Positions 19,879-32,400 of a DNA stretch of 64,000 nucleotides are shown in pieces. The notes under the pieces were generated by a model. That model did no database searches. It was given only the letters and a program-made list of their open reading frames with translations, and was not told where the DNA came from. The stretch is from positions 31,651,033-31,715,032 of the forward strand of contig CM039463.1 of NCBI GenBank assembly GCA_022414725.1. Direction: 5' to 3'. How positions within the stretch are numbered: position 1 is the first letter of the stretch; every line of letters starts with the position of its first letter. Position numbers and translations under genes: made by a program. The stretch is from Microglena sp. YARC. Its lineage: Eukaryota; Chlorophyta; Chlorophyceae; Chlamydomonadales; Chlamydomonadaceae.

Positions 19879-20262
19879 ACTTGACCTTGGTTACATATTT
19901 TCAGCCAGCAATTTGGCTGCTCGCCGTCTTAGGCAGTTAAAAATATTGCCAGTAAAATGTAAACTCGAACAAACTCCCTTTTCCATTTTCAAGTGCAAGT
20001 GCAAGAAAATGTATTTCTACGATGTATTGTATTTCTACGGCAAGAGGCAATGTCAGTGGTGTGCAGGCGGAAGTGGATGTGGAGAACAGAAAGCGATATA
20101 ATTAGATTCATTTGTTTCCTGTGTACGAGAAGTTGCTGTAGGGTCAAAAATAAAAAAGTGATTTGCCCGCGTTTACATTTTCCTGGCAAAAGAAAATGCT
20201 GCCGAAGACGGCGAGCAGCCAAACTGCTGGCTGGAGCTATGTAACGAAGTCCAAGTCCAAGT
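19879..20262. mobile_element. Foldback element with ~65-bp imperfect terminal inverted repeats
   Basis: Left arm (GTTACATATTTTCAGCCAGC, TTTGGCTGCTCGCCGTCTT) is the imperfect inverse of the right arm (AAGACGGCGAGCAGCCAAA, GCTGGCTGGAGCTATGTAAC). About 380 bp, no transposase. The right end meets five AAGTCC hexamers. The GCTGCTCGCCGTCTT motif recurs inside the SINE fragment at 22440. Confidence 0.75.
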
Positions 20263-20627
20263 CCAAGTCCAAGTCCAAGTAAGATCCTTTCGCATTCCAG
20301 TTTTCTTACTCCAGCTTTTTGTCAAGTTGGGTAGCAAGACGTGCGACGCAAGCCTGATTCTTGTGTCTTATAAGGAGGTCGCGGGATTTGTAGGGCTCCT
20401 TAACGAAGCATGCATTTGTACATGTATGACACATGTTGCACACGTGTGAAGTAACTTTGAAAAGCCTCATAATTGCACACATTTGACGGCCAGGGTAGAC
20501 TGGTGCGGATCCCATCACAGCCAGGGTTGTTCAAAATGTTCACTTCACGTCTCAAACGCAGATATTGGAGGGTCCACTATGTTGGAAACGTAGATTATGG
20601 CTCATGAATCGTAGATTTTGAAAGCAG

Positions 20628-20632
20628 TTACA
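20628..20632 (-). promoter_or_regulatory. Candidate TGTAA poly(A) signal of SMG1
   Basis: TGTAA on the minus strand about 115 nt after the SMG1 stop. TGTAA is the usual green-algal polyadenylation signal. A five-base match is weak on its own. Confidence 0.35.
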
Positions 20633-20654
20633 TCCCAAAACGTAGATTTTTAAG

Positions 20655-20731
20655 TTCCCTTGAACGACTCTGATCACAACCACGGTGTCCATCCTTCAAA
20701 CATCTGCGACACGTTGTTCATTTGAAGCTCC
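20655..20731 (-). repeat. Extra copy of the SMG1 terminal coding end, after the stop
   Basis: A ~73-bp tandem duplicate of the last codons (complement of ACCACGGTGTCCATCCTTC) including the GWTPWL-stop segment, in the 3' UTR region. It shows that boundary duplication also affected the stop-codon end of the gene. Confidence 0.9.
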
Positions 20732-20746
20732 CTTGAACAACTCTGA

Positions 20747-21373
20747 TCACAACCACGGTGTCCATCCTTCAAACATCTGCGACAAGTTGTCCACACTTGT
20801 CGACTGCCGGATGAGTGCGTCCACCTGATGTGCCACGCTCATGGCCTGTGAGGGTGGTGATGCCAAGGGAGCATGCCCCTGCGTCATCGCCTTGGGGTCT
20901 CCTCCATCTCGGCCTTCCATTTTGAGAATGGCACGGCGGAGGGCAGAGTTGGCAAAGGCCCGCCGTCGTGCATCATCCAATTTCTTGGCCAGCCCCCGAC
21001 CCTGGCCTACCCATCGGCTCCCACCCCCTCCCCAACCGCTACCTGCAGCCACTTGGGCAGCAGCACCTCCAGCAGCAGCAGCAGCAGTTTCAGACGAAGA
21101 GACAGAGGACATAGCGCCACTTTCGCTGCCTGAGCGTGCAAGCACAGTATCAGGCACGCCCTGGGGAGACGAAGAATCATCTCCTACACGGGATGGTGTA
21201 GCATCAGCTGTGTCAGTCGGGGGTACCCCCCCCTCGTCCTCTACCACAGCCTGGTTTGTTGGGCCGTCCTCTGCCTCAAGACCGTGCTCTGACTCAATGG
21301 CTTGGGCAAAACTTGTGGCCACGGTAGCCAGCGAATCTAAATCCACGGCAAACTTGGGCAGAGAGGTGGGGAC
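20747..21373 (-). CDS. SMG1: SMG1 last exon (FATC domain and stop)
   Basis: 627 nt, acceptor CAATGTGCAG, stop TGA at 20749-20747. Starts VPTSLPKFAVDLDSLATVA. It continues through a Ser/Gly/Ala-rich linker, then RRAILKMEGRDGGDP, a short insertion, and the FATC end VDALIRQSTSVDNLSQMFEG-WTPWL. Aligns by eye with the KLEGRDVDP...MSVAEQVD...LYEGWTAWV end of animal SMG1. Confidence 0.95.
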   Translation of the reverse strand, partial: VPTSLPKFAVDLDSLATVATSFAQAIESEHGLEAEDGPTNQAVVEDEGGVPPTDTADATPSRVGDDSSSPQGVPDTVLARSGSESGAMSSVSSSETAAAAAGGAAAQVAAGSGWGGGGSRWVGQGRGLAKKLDDARRRAFANSALRRAILKMEGRDGGDPKAMTQGHAPLASPPSQAMSVAHQVDALIRQSTSVDNLSQMFEGWTPWL

Positions 21374-24300
21374 CTGCACATTGAGGTGGATGGGTAAGGG
21401 GAGGATGGATAAGAGATGGGTGTGAGGATGGTGGGAGAGAGAGAGGGGGGGGGAGGGGGGTAGAAGACAAGGGGCGGGTTGACGGGAGATAGTCAAATAT
21501 GGACAGATCGTTTTAATGAAAGGAATTTCACCCCAGGAGGCTGGTCTCCTGACACAAACCAGCGGCACCGAGGATTCAGTGTGAATGGTGTTGCCATTCC
21601 TACAAAAGAGACGGCGGGAGATTCTGAGAATTCTGAGAATTCTGGGAGATTTTGGAATACAACGACTGTTTGGTGGTTGGCCACATCTTGGTGGGTACCT
21701 GCACATTGAGGTGGATGGGTAAGGGGAGGATGGATGGGAGATGGGTGTGAGGATGGTGGGAGAGAGAGGGGTGGGGTGGGGGGTGGGGGGCTAGAAGAAG
21801 GTTGGACAGGGGTAGGGGGCTGAGTGGACCAACCTTGAGGTGCATGGGCAAGGGGAGGGTTAACGGGAGATTGCCCCTCAAATCTGGCCTGGTTTTTTTA
21901 ATGAAAGGAATGTCACCCCAGGAGGTGGGTCTCCTGATACAAACCAGCGGCACCGAGGATTCAGTTTGAATGGTGTTGCCATTCCTTTAAAAGAGACGGC
22001 GGGAGATTCTGAGAATTCTGAGAATTCTGGGAGATTAAGGAATACGAAATCCCCGTTCCGACGAATGGCTCAAAGGTTAAGCCCCTAGAAAGAACGAAGA
22101 AGTTGCCGGGTTCGAATCCCCACGGGCGCAATTTAGTGTTTGCGGTCACTGTCAACCGTCATGGTGGCTTTGTCCAGGATAAGTAGCAGCCCGTTCCCTA
22201 CCTCCGTAAGACAGGGCTCCCTTACTACTACGCCCCACCAGGCGTTATCATTATAGGAATACAAGGACTGTTTGGCGGTTGGCCACAGCTCAAGCGAACG
22301 GGCTGGCCCCCTCAACCTCACCCCTTGTCAGAATGCGTAACATTTATTTATTTATAAATTTACTCAGGAGTGTGGGCTAGAAGTGCTTATGTGGGCTTGT
22401 AGTGTTGCATTTCGATAAATGGCTCCAGCCTATCAGGGCTGCTCGCCGTCTTTGGCAGAAACATCAGCATTCAAAGTTTTGCTCTCAATCTAATCTCTTC
22501 ATACTAGCATGCGCTTAAGTGTTCGCGGTCGCTGCCATGGCAGTACTGTCCAGGTGAAGTAGCAGCCCGTTCCCTACCGCCGTAAGACGGGGCTCCCTTA
22601 ATACCACGCCCCAACAGGCGTTCTCATTACTTTTTCATACAAGCACCTCGTTCAGTTTTGGCATGATGGAGGTGATGGTGGCTACAACTACAACAGGACA
22701 CAATTAATGAAATAAACAACTAAACCAGAAGCACAAAACATGATGGTGACACAAATAATGAAATAAACAACTAAATCAGAAGCACAAAACATGATGGTGA
22801 CACAAATAATGAAATAAACCAAACATGGTGGTGACACAAATAAAGAAATAAACAAAACATGATGGTGACACAAATAATGAAATAAACAACTAACTCACCA
22901 CTAACTCACCACCACCACCTCACCACCACTACCTCACCACCACCACCTCACCACTACCACCTCACCACCGCTACCTCACCACCACTACCTCACCATCACT
23001 ACCTCACCACCACCACCTCACCACCACTACCTCACCACCACTACCTCACCACCACTACCTCACCACCACTACCTCACCACCACCACCTCACCACCACTAC
23101 CTCACCACCACTACCTCACCACCACTACCTCACCACCACCACCTCACCACCACTACCTCACCACCACTACCTCACCACCACTACCTCACCACCACTACCT
23201 CACCATCACCACCTCACCACCACTACCTCACCACCACCACCTCACCACCACTACCTCACCACCACTACCTCACCACCACTACCTCACCATCACCACCTCA
23301 CCACCACTACCTCACCACCACCACCTCACCACCACTACCTCACCACCACTACCTCACCACCACTACCTCACCATCACTACCTCACCACCACCACCTCACC
23401 ACCACTACCTTACCACCACAACCTCACCATCACCACCTCACCACCACTACCTCACCACCACCACCTCACTACTACCTCACCACCACTACCACCACCTCAC
23501 TACTACCTCACCACCACTACCACCACCTCACTACCACTACCAACAAGCCGCACCTCGTTAAGCTTTGGCATGATGGAGGTGATCGTGGCTACGGCCTCTC
23601 CCAGGGAGTCCAGCATAGCTTGGCCCCGTCGTTTGGACAGGCCCATCAGCTCTGGGTCCTCATGGATAGCGAATGGGTCAGCAGCTGCCTTGGCCAGGGC
23701 CTCAGGGGGGAGAGGGGTGTCTCTGGACACAGCTTGGAGGGCCTGCGGTGGCGATGGTGATGGTGATGGTGGTGGCTCCTGATGGTGATGATGATGGTGG
23801 TGGTGATGGCGGTTCCTGATGGTGGTGGTGATGGTGATTGTAGTGGTGGCGGTTCCTGATGGTCGTGATGGTGGCAGTTCCTGATGTTGGTGATGTTGGT
23901 GGTGGTGGTTCTCTGGACACAGCTTGGAAGGCGGCATTTCGAATTTGAATCTGAATTGTAACATGGTTTCCAGTATTGTATGACAACAATGACGACAACA
24001 ATCACATTTGTATTTATGTATTTATTTGTATATGTGACATGTATTTGTATATGTAATATGTATTTATATATGTGATATGTATTTATATATTTATTTATAC
24101 ATGTGATGTACTGATATGTATTTATATATGTAATATGTGTTTATATATCAATATACATCATATGTATTTATATATTTATTTATATATGTGATGTACTGAT
24201 GTATTTATATATGCATTTATATGTAGGTATCAGCTATGTTAGTTAATGTTAGTTAATAACTTATATTAGTTAACATTTACTAATGTTAGACGGCGGAGCC

Positions 24301-24850
24301 GACTAATCTTAAGACGGATTTTGTACTGCCCGTACTTAAGGGCCTTTTCCTCTTTCTTGCGCCTTGCGCGCTGCTCTGCGCGTGCGCGGCGTTGCTCATT
24401 CTTTCTTCTCGCATCTTCCTACCTTATCGCACCCTCACAGCTTGCCTAGGCAACGCGCGTTCTCGTTCGTTTCTTTTGGTGCGCGACTGCGATGCCCCCG
24501 AAAGCCACGGCCAAGCGCTGTAGACCGTTGCTCAAGCAACTGAACGACGATGGAATGCAGCAACACTCCGGCTCACTGTGGAAGCCGGAGTTGCTACTAG
24601 CTCACCTTAACCGGAGCACGTTCACTTACAATGAACAAATCGACATGGTCATCAGCAAGGACCCAGGCACTCTAGGGCTGTTGTGAAGGCAGCAAAAATG
24701 GTTTGGATCATGGCTCACCATTCATCCAATGTGAAGGATGACTGCCTAGTAACGTTGTACTTCGAGATCTCACTGACATGAGACTGCCCCCCCCCCACCC
24801 CCACCCCCCCCCACCCACACACAAATACACACACACTGCCATTGGACTGC

Positions 24851-24881
<31 letters not shown>

Positions 24882-24895
24882 ATATACACACACAA

Positions 24896-24926
<31 letters not shown>

Positions 24927-27900
24927 CATGGCTGGCTCACAGAGCTGCCTAGAAGCTGCTGCTCGTAGCTTTTCTTAGTGATTCAGACATAGTATTACTA
25001 CACTACCTCTGCTGGCGAAGCCCACAATGTTTGGGCACAATTTTGATAGGGCATTAGGCCACGGGCTAGTTCCGTGTTAAGCTAGTTCCGCGTTCCGCGG
25101 TACAAATGCTTTGTTTCATTTTTGCAACCATCCAGATTAGCTCCCATCAAAATCCGGCTCCATTGCTAGCTTAGTTATTCAATGACATATTTGATTCCAT
25201 TTTTCAAAAGTTGATTGGGCAAAACAAATCTGAAATATAACATACTAATCTTAGTTAATATTAGTTAATATTAGTTAACATAGGGGTTTTTCCAGACTAA
25301 TATTAAATGCCGATCCCTATTTATATGTGATATGTATGTATATATGCATTTATATATGTATTGATACATGTGATATGTATTTATAAATGTGATACGTATG
25401 TATATATGCATTTCTATATGCATTGATACATGTGATATGTATTTAGAAATGTGATACGTATGTATATATGCATTTGTATATGTCTTGATACATGTGATAT
25501 GTATTTATATATGCATTTATATATGTGATATTATTTATACAGAGGCTCTGTTGGGAATATTTGTTCCTCCTCCTTCAGGCTGCTGACCGTCTGCAGGCGG
25601 AGTAGAGATGGGGAGCACAAACACTACTACACCACACTCCTGAGCAGTTTTTATTTATTTCAGATTAATACCTGGATTAATATATAATAATATGTGCAGC
25701 AGAAACCTAACGCCACCATGAGAGGCCAAGCCTCCAACAGCTTCTTTATGGGGTTATGGATAATAAAAAGTAATGATAACGCCTGGTGGGGCGTGGTGCT
25801 AAGGGAGCCCGTCGTACGCGGGTGGGGAGCGGTCTCCTACCTCAACTGGACAAGCTACCATCGCGGTTGACGACGACCTGCAACGCCAAGAGCGACCGAA
25901 GGGGGAGTCGAACCCCCGACTCTTCATTCATTAGCAACCTGGTCTACCACTAGACCATTGTAATCGCTAAAGAGGCTATGTTATGGATAATACACAACCA
26001 ACAATATATATCATTTAATAATACCATACTGGTCGCAAAATAAATTGTCAAATGTAAACCGTCAAATTATAATAAAACCCCTCAAAATGACTGTCAATTT
26101 TTGCGACCAGGACAGTATGTAAAGAGGAAACCTACCGTCACCATTTACAGGACAGGCATTTAATATAAGATATAACCATAGCCCCTCTCAGTGACATACA
26201 ATGGTCTAGTGGTAGACCAGATTGCTGGAGGACGAAGAGTCGGGGGTTCGACTCCCCCTTCGGTCGCTCTTGGCGTTGCAGGTCGTTGTCAACCGCGATG
26301 TAAGCCTGTCCAGTTGAGGTAGGAGACCGCTCCCCACCAGCGTACGACGGGCTCCCTTAACACCCCACCCCACCAGGCGTTATCAGTACCTATATAATCA
26401 TATAATATAATAATAAACCTACCGTCACCGTATCAGGCATATAATTCCATGTATAATAATGTATTATAATATAATAATAAACCTATTTAATAACCAGGGT
26501 TTATAACATAATATAATAAGAAACCTACCTCCACCATGACAGGCATTTAATTTAATATATATAGTAACATAATGTAACAATTAACCCATTTAATGATATA
26601 ATGTAATAAGAAACCTACCGCCATCATGACAGTCATTTAATTTAATATAGATTATTATAATAAAACAATGAACCTATTTAATAATATTAATATGATGTAA
26701 TACAGTAATACACCTATTTAATAATATAACATAATAATAAACCTACCGCCACCATGACAGGTAAAGCCTCCATCAGCTTCTCCATGGGATTGTGGATAAC
26801 GCTTTTGTGGATGATCATCATGCGTGAGGCCATGGCAGCCACATCTTTGGATGCTCGCTGGTGAGACACTACAGCAATCAGCTCGTGAAGCAGTCGGCCT
26901 GGGTCAAGGTGTGGGTGAGGGTGTAGGTGGGGATGAGGAAGTGGTTGTGGGTGAGGGTGCGCGTGACAATGACTTTGCAGATGCTCATTATGTGTGATGC
27001 CATGGAAGCCACGTCTTTGGACGCTCGCTGGTGAGACACTACAGCAATCAGCTCGTGAAGCAGTCGGCCTGGGTGAGGGTGCGCGTGATAATGATTCTGC
27101 GGATGCTCATTATAAGGGTGGGGGTGAGGGTGGGGGTGATAATTCTTTTGCAGATGCTCATCATACATGATGCCATGGATGCCACGTCTTTGGATGCTTG
27201 CTGGTGAGACACTACAGTAATGAATGATTCAGATGTATACATGATAATTAATCATTACTCACCCACCTACACACCCTAGCCACCCAGCCAGCCACCCACG
27301 CCCTTACACCACCCTAGCACCAATCCTCACCCACCCAACCTAGCCAGCCACGCACCAACCCACCCAACCTAGCCACCCACGTGCATATGCCACCCTAGCC
27401 ACCCACAGACCTATGCCACCCTAGACACCCACCCACCCTAGCCACCAACGCACCAACTCAACCAACCTAGCCAGCCACGCTCACATGCCAGCCACGCACA
27501 TATGCCACCCTAGCCACCCACCCACGCAACACCCCACCCAACCTAACCACGCAGCCACCCATTCACTTATGCCATCCACCCACCCACCCAACCTAGCTAC
27601 CCACCTACCCAACCTAGCCACCCACGTAACACCCCACCCAACCTAACCAAACAGCCACTCACGCACCTATGCCACCCACACACTCACCCAACCTAGCTAC
27701 CCACACACTCCACCCAACCTAACCACCCACGCAACAACTCACCCAACCTAACCACCCAGCCACCCATTCACTTATGCCACCCACCCACCTAACCTAGCTA
27801 GCCACCCACCCAACCTAGCCACCCACGCAACACCCCACCCAACCTTACCACCCAGCCACCCACGCACCTATGCCACCCACACACCCACCCAATCTAGCTA

Positions 27901-29281
27901 CCCATACACTCCACCCAACCTAACCACCCACGCAACACCCCAACCAACCACCCACCCACGCACCCAACCACCCACTTACCTGTGTCACGGCAAATTAGTT
28001 GTGTCCAACCACCCCAACCACCCACTTACCTATGTCACGGCAAATTAGTTGTGTGCAGCTCCCGAGGAAGGACAGCAGGGCCTCCGCCATGGGTTGCAGG
28101 TCAGCTGATCCAACCACCCCAGCCACCCAACCTGGCCACCCAGCCACCCACCTATGTCACGGCGAATGAGTTGTGTGCAGCTTCCAAGGGAGGACAGCAG
28201 GGCCTCCATCATGGGTTGCAGTTTTGCTGATCCAACAACCCCATCCACCCACCCAGCCACCCACCTATGTCACGGCAAATGATTTGTGTGCAGAAAGAGA
28301 ACAGCAGGGCCTTTGCCATGGGTTGCAGGTCTTCCTATTCAACCACCCCAGCCAGCCACCCACCCACCCACTCACCCAACCTAGCTACCCAGGCACCCAC
28401 CTTTGTCACGGCAAATGAGTTGTGTGCAGCTTCCGAGGGAATACAGCAGGGCCTCTGCTATGGGTTGCAGGTCTGCTGATCCAACCACCCCAGCCACCCA
28501 GCAACCCACTCAACCCAACCACCCACGCACCCAACCTAATCAGCCAGCCACCCACCTATGTCACGGCAAACGATTTGTGTGCAGCTTCCGAGGGAATACA
28601 GCAGGGCCTCTGCTATGGGTTGCAGGTCTGCTGATCCAACCACCCCAGCCACCCAGCAACCCACTCAACCCAACCACCCCAGCCACCCACGCACCCAACC
28701 TAATCAGCCAGCCACCCACCTATGTCACGGCAAATGAGTTGTGTGCAGTTTCCGAGGGAGGACAGCAGGGCCTCTGCCATGGGTTGCAGGTCTGCTGATC
28801 CAACCACCAGGAGGGGAAGTTGAGCTTCATATTGATCACTACAAGCTGCTGCTTCCCTCTGCGAATTGACGGCGAGTATTTGAGGTTGGGTGCGTGGGTG
28901 ACATAGGTGCGCAGTGGCTGGGTGGGTGGGCTGGGTGGGTGGGTGAATAGTCTGCTGATCCAACCACCAGGGGGGAAGCTGGGTTATATATTGATCTCTA
29001 CAAGCTGCTTCTTCCCTCTGCGAATAGACGGCGAGTATTTGAGGTTGATTGGGTGGGTGGGTGTGTGGGTGACTTAGGTGCGCTGGTGGCTAGGTGGCTT
29101 GGGTGGGTGGGTGAGTGGGTGAGTAGTCTGCTGATCCAACCACCAGGGGGGAAGCTGGGTTTTATATTGATCACTACAAGCTGCTTCTCCCCTCTGCGAA
29201 TTGACGGTGGGCATTTGAGGTTGGTTGGGTGGGTGGCTAGGGTGGGTGGGTACGTAGTCCGCTAATCCAACCACCTGGATA

Positions 29282-29330
<49 letters not shown>

Positions 29331-29378
29331 TATGATAATAATAATAATTATAATAATAATAACAATAATAATAATAAC

Positions 29379-29414
<36 letters not shown>

Positions 29415-32400
29415 CCAGTACTACTACTACTTACTAACTACTACTACTACTACTACTACTACTACTGCTCCTGCTACTCCTCCTCCTCCTCCTCTTACTA
29501 CTACCACCACCACTCCTCCTCCTACTACTACTACTACTTCTACTGCTACTACTACTACTACTACTGCTACTACTAATCATCATGCAATTTGAGCAGGAGC
29601 TGTGGTTCCCACCCGTGCCATCTCCAGAGCAAAGTGTCCCTCACTAGCTTGCTGGTGCAACGCAGCTTGCGACCTACGAGCAGCGTGTAGCTCGGCTTTG
29701 TGCTCGGCTAGGGCAGAGAACAAGTATCCAGCGCGTTGCAGTAGGTCACGCCGTTGCACGTACGGATCCGAGGTGACAGCTTCAGAGCCTGGGGTGGGGG
29801 GTGCGGGGGTGGGGGTGCGTGGAGTGCGGAGGGGTGTGGAGGAGGAAGATGGGAGTGGTCTGGGGTTTGGGTGAGTAGAGGTAAAACGAATACTCGCAGC
29901 TAGGGCAGAGTACAAGTTTCCAGCGCGTTGCAGTAGGTCACGCCGTTGAACATACGGATCGGAGGTCACAGCTTCAGCGCCTGGGACGGTGGTGTGTGGT
30001 GTGTGGGGGTGCAGGGTGTGTGGATCGCAGTGGGGTGTGGAGGAGGAGGGATGATTAGAGTGGGCTGGGGTTTGGGTGAGTGGAGGTATAACAAATACTC
30101 GCAGCTAGGGCAGAGAACAAGTATCCAGCGCGTTGCAGTAGGTCACGCCGTTGCACGTACGGATCCGAGGTGACAGCTTCAGAGCCTGGGGTGGGGGGTG
30201 CGGGGGTGGGGGTGCGTGGAGTGCGGAGGGGTGTGGAGGAGGAAGATGGGAGTAGTCTGGGGTTTGGGTGAGTGGAGATAAAACGAATACTCGCAGCTAG
30301 GGCAGAGTACAAGTTTCCAGCGCGTTGCAGTAGTCACGCCGTTGTACGTACGGATCGGAGGTCACAGCTTCAGCGCCTGGGACGGTGGTGTGTGGGGTGT
30401 GGGGGTGCAGGGTGTGTGGGGCGGGGGTGGGTGTGTTGGGGGAGCGGGTGTGGGTGTGTGTGGATCGCAGTGGGTGTGGAGGAGGAGGGATGATTAGAGT
30501 GGGCTGGGGTTTGGGTGAGTGGAGGTATAACAAATACTCGCAGCTAGGGCAGAGAACAAGTTTCCAGCGCGTTGCAGTAGGTCACGCCATTGAACATACG
30601 GATCGGAGATGACAGCTTCAGCGCCTGGGACGGTGGGGTGTGGGGTGTGGGGGTGCAGGGTGCGTGGGACAGGGGTGGGTGTGGGGTGTGGGGGTGCAGG
30701 GTGTGTGGGGCGGGTGCGGGTGTGTTGGGGGAGCGGGTGTGGGGTGTGGGGGTGTATGGATCGCAGTGGTATGGAGGAGGAGGGATGATTAGAGTGGGCT
30801 GGGGTTTGGGTGAGTGGAGTTATAACGAATACTTGCAACTAGGGCAGAGTTGCCGACGCGTGGCAGTAGGTCACGCCGCTGCACATACGGATCTGAGGTG
30901 ACAGCTTCAGCGTCTGGGACGGTGGGGTGTGGGGTGTGGGGGTGCAGGGTGTGTGGGGCGGGTGCGGGTGTGTTGGGGGGAGCAGGTGTGGGGTGTGTGT
31001 GTGGGGGGTGGAGCGCAGTGGGGTGTGGAGGAGGAGGGATGATTATAGTGGGCTGGGTTTGGGTGAGTGGAGATATAACGAATACTCGCAGCTAGGGCAG
31101 AGTATAAGTTGCCGACGCGTGGCAGCAGGTCACGCGGTTGCATATACGGATCATAGGTGACAGCTTCGGAGCCTGGGGCGGGGTGGGGGGTAGGGGTGCG
31201 GGTAGCGTGGGACGGGGTTGGAGGGTGGGGTGTGGGGGTGTGTGGAGTGCGGTGGGGTGTGGAAGAGGATGATTGGAGTGGGATGCCGTTTGGGTGAGTG
31301 GAGACATAACGAATACATGCAGATAGGGCAAAGGACAAGTTCCCGACGCGTGTCTGCAGGTCATGCATTTGCACATACGGATCGGAGGTGACAGCTTCAG
31401 AGCCTGGGACAGGTGTGGGGGGTGCGGGGTTCGGGGGTGCGTGGGGTGGGGGTGGGGGGTGGGCGTGCGGGGTGCGTGGACGGGGTTCGGGGTTGGGGGT
31501 GCGTGGGGTGCAGTGGAGTGTGGAGGAGGAGGAAGATGAAAGTAGGGATGATTGGAGTGGGCTGGGGTTTGGGTGAGTGGAGACATAACGAATACATGCA
31601 GATAAGGCAGAGGACAAGTTTCCGATGCGTGGCAGCAGGCCACGCCGTTGCACATACGAATCGGAGGTGACAGCTTCAGAGCCTGGGACGTGGGTGGGGG
31701 TAGGGGTTCGGGGGTGCGTGGGACAGGGTTTGAGGGTGGGGGCGCGGGGTGCGTGGGACGGGGTTGGGGGTTGGGGGTGCGTGGAGTGCAGTGGAGTGTG
31801 GAGGAGGAGGAAGATGAAAGTAGGGATGATTGGAGTGGGCTGGGGTTTGGGTGAGTGGAGACATAACGAATACATACAGATAGGGCAGAGGACAAGTTTC
31901 CGATGCGTGGCAGCAGGCCACGCCGTTGCACATACGGATCGGAGGTGACAGCTTCAGAGCCTGGGACGTGGGTGGGGGGTAGGGGTTCGGGGGTGCGTGG
32001 GACGGGGTTTGAGGGTGGGGTGTGGGGGCGCGTGGGACGGGGTTGGGGGTTGGGGTGTGGGGGCGCGTGGAGTGCAGTGGATTGTGGAGGAGGAGGAAGA
32101 TGGGAGTAGGGATGAGTTGAGTGGGATGGGGTTTGGGTGATTGGATATATAGTGAATACTTGCAGCGAGGGCAGAGTACAAGTTGTCAATGCGTGGCAGC
32201 AGGTCAAGCCGTCGCACATACGGATCCGAGGTGACAGCCTCAGAGAATGAAGGGGAGGTGAGGCAAAGGACGTGTTGGGATGGGGATTGGTGTGGGGTGG
32301 TGTGGTGTGGAGGGGAGGTGTGGTGAAGAGTGGTGTAGTGTGGTGTAGTGTGGTGTTTGGAGGAGGATGGATATTGGGGTGGTGTGACTGGGAAGGGCTG

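Larger units (their letters stand above)
18433..20746. other. Intergenic region between SMG1 3' end and DLEC1 5' end
   Basis: About 2.3 kb holding the DLEC1 promoter and the SMG1 3' end. Unassigned open frames (for example 18522-18821 minus, 20306-20518 minus) show no recognised domain. Hairpins and repeats inside are listed separately. No TATA box is claimed. Confidence 0.7.
25700..26740 (-). repeat. Five extra donor copies of the 26747 exon
   Basis: Complement of AACCTACCGCCACCATGACAG (end PVMVA plus GTAGGTTT donor) recurs, variously decayed, near 25705, 26128, 26411, 26522 and 26612. The copy at 25705 extends to about 65 nt of exon. Spacer is AATATAATAATA. Confidence 0.9.

Noticed and set aside
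20747..21373. mTOR, ATM, ATR or TRRAP as identity of the PIKK gene
   Set aside because: The EGRDxxDP and MSVAxQVD stretch before the FATC end, the FEKGxxLRVPE loop and the huge kinase-FATC insert are SMG1 traits not shared by these relatives.
20841..21425. Plus-strand frame of 194 codons
   Set aside because: Antisense shadow of the SMG1 FATC exon, whose minus-strand reading has clear family motifs.
25900..26280. tRNA genes at 25.9 and 26.2 kb, and similar at 9.9, 22.06 and 38.65 kb
   Set aside because: Good A and B boxes, but no matching acceptor stem at tRNA length, and each continues into a shared non-tRNA body and tail. They are SINE heads.
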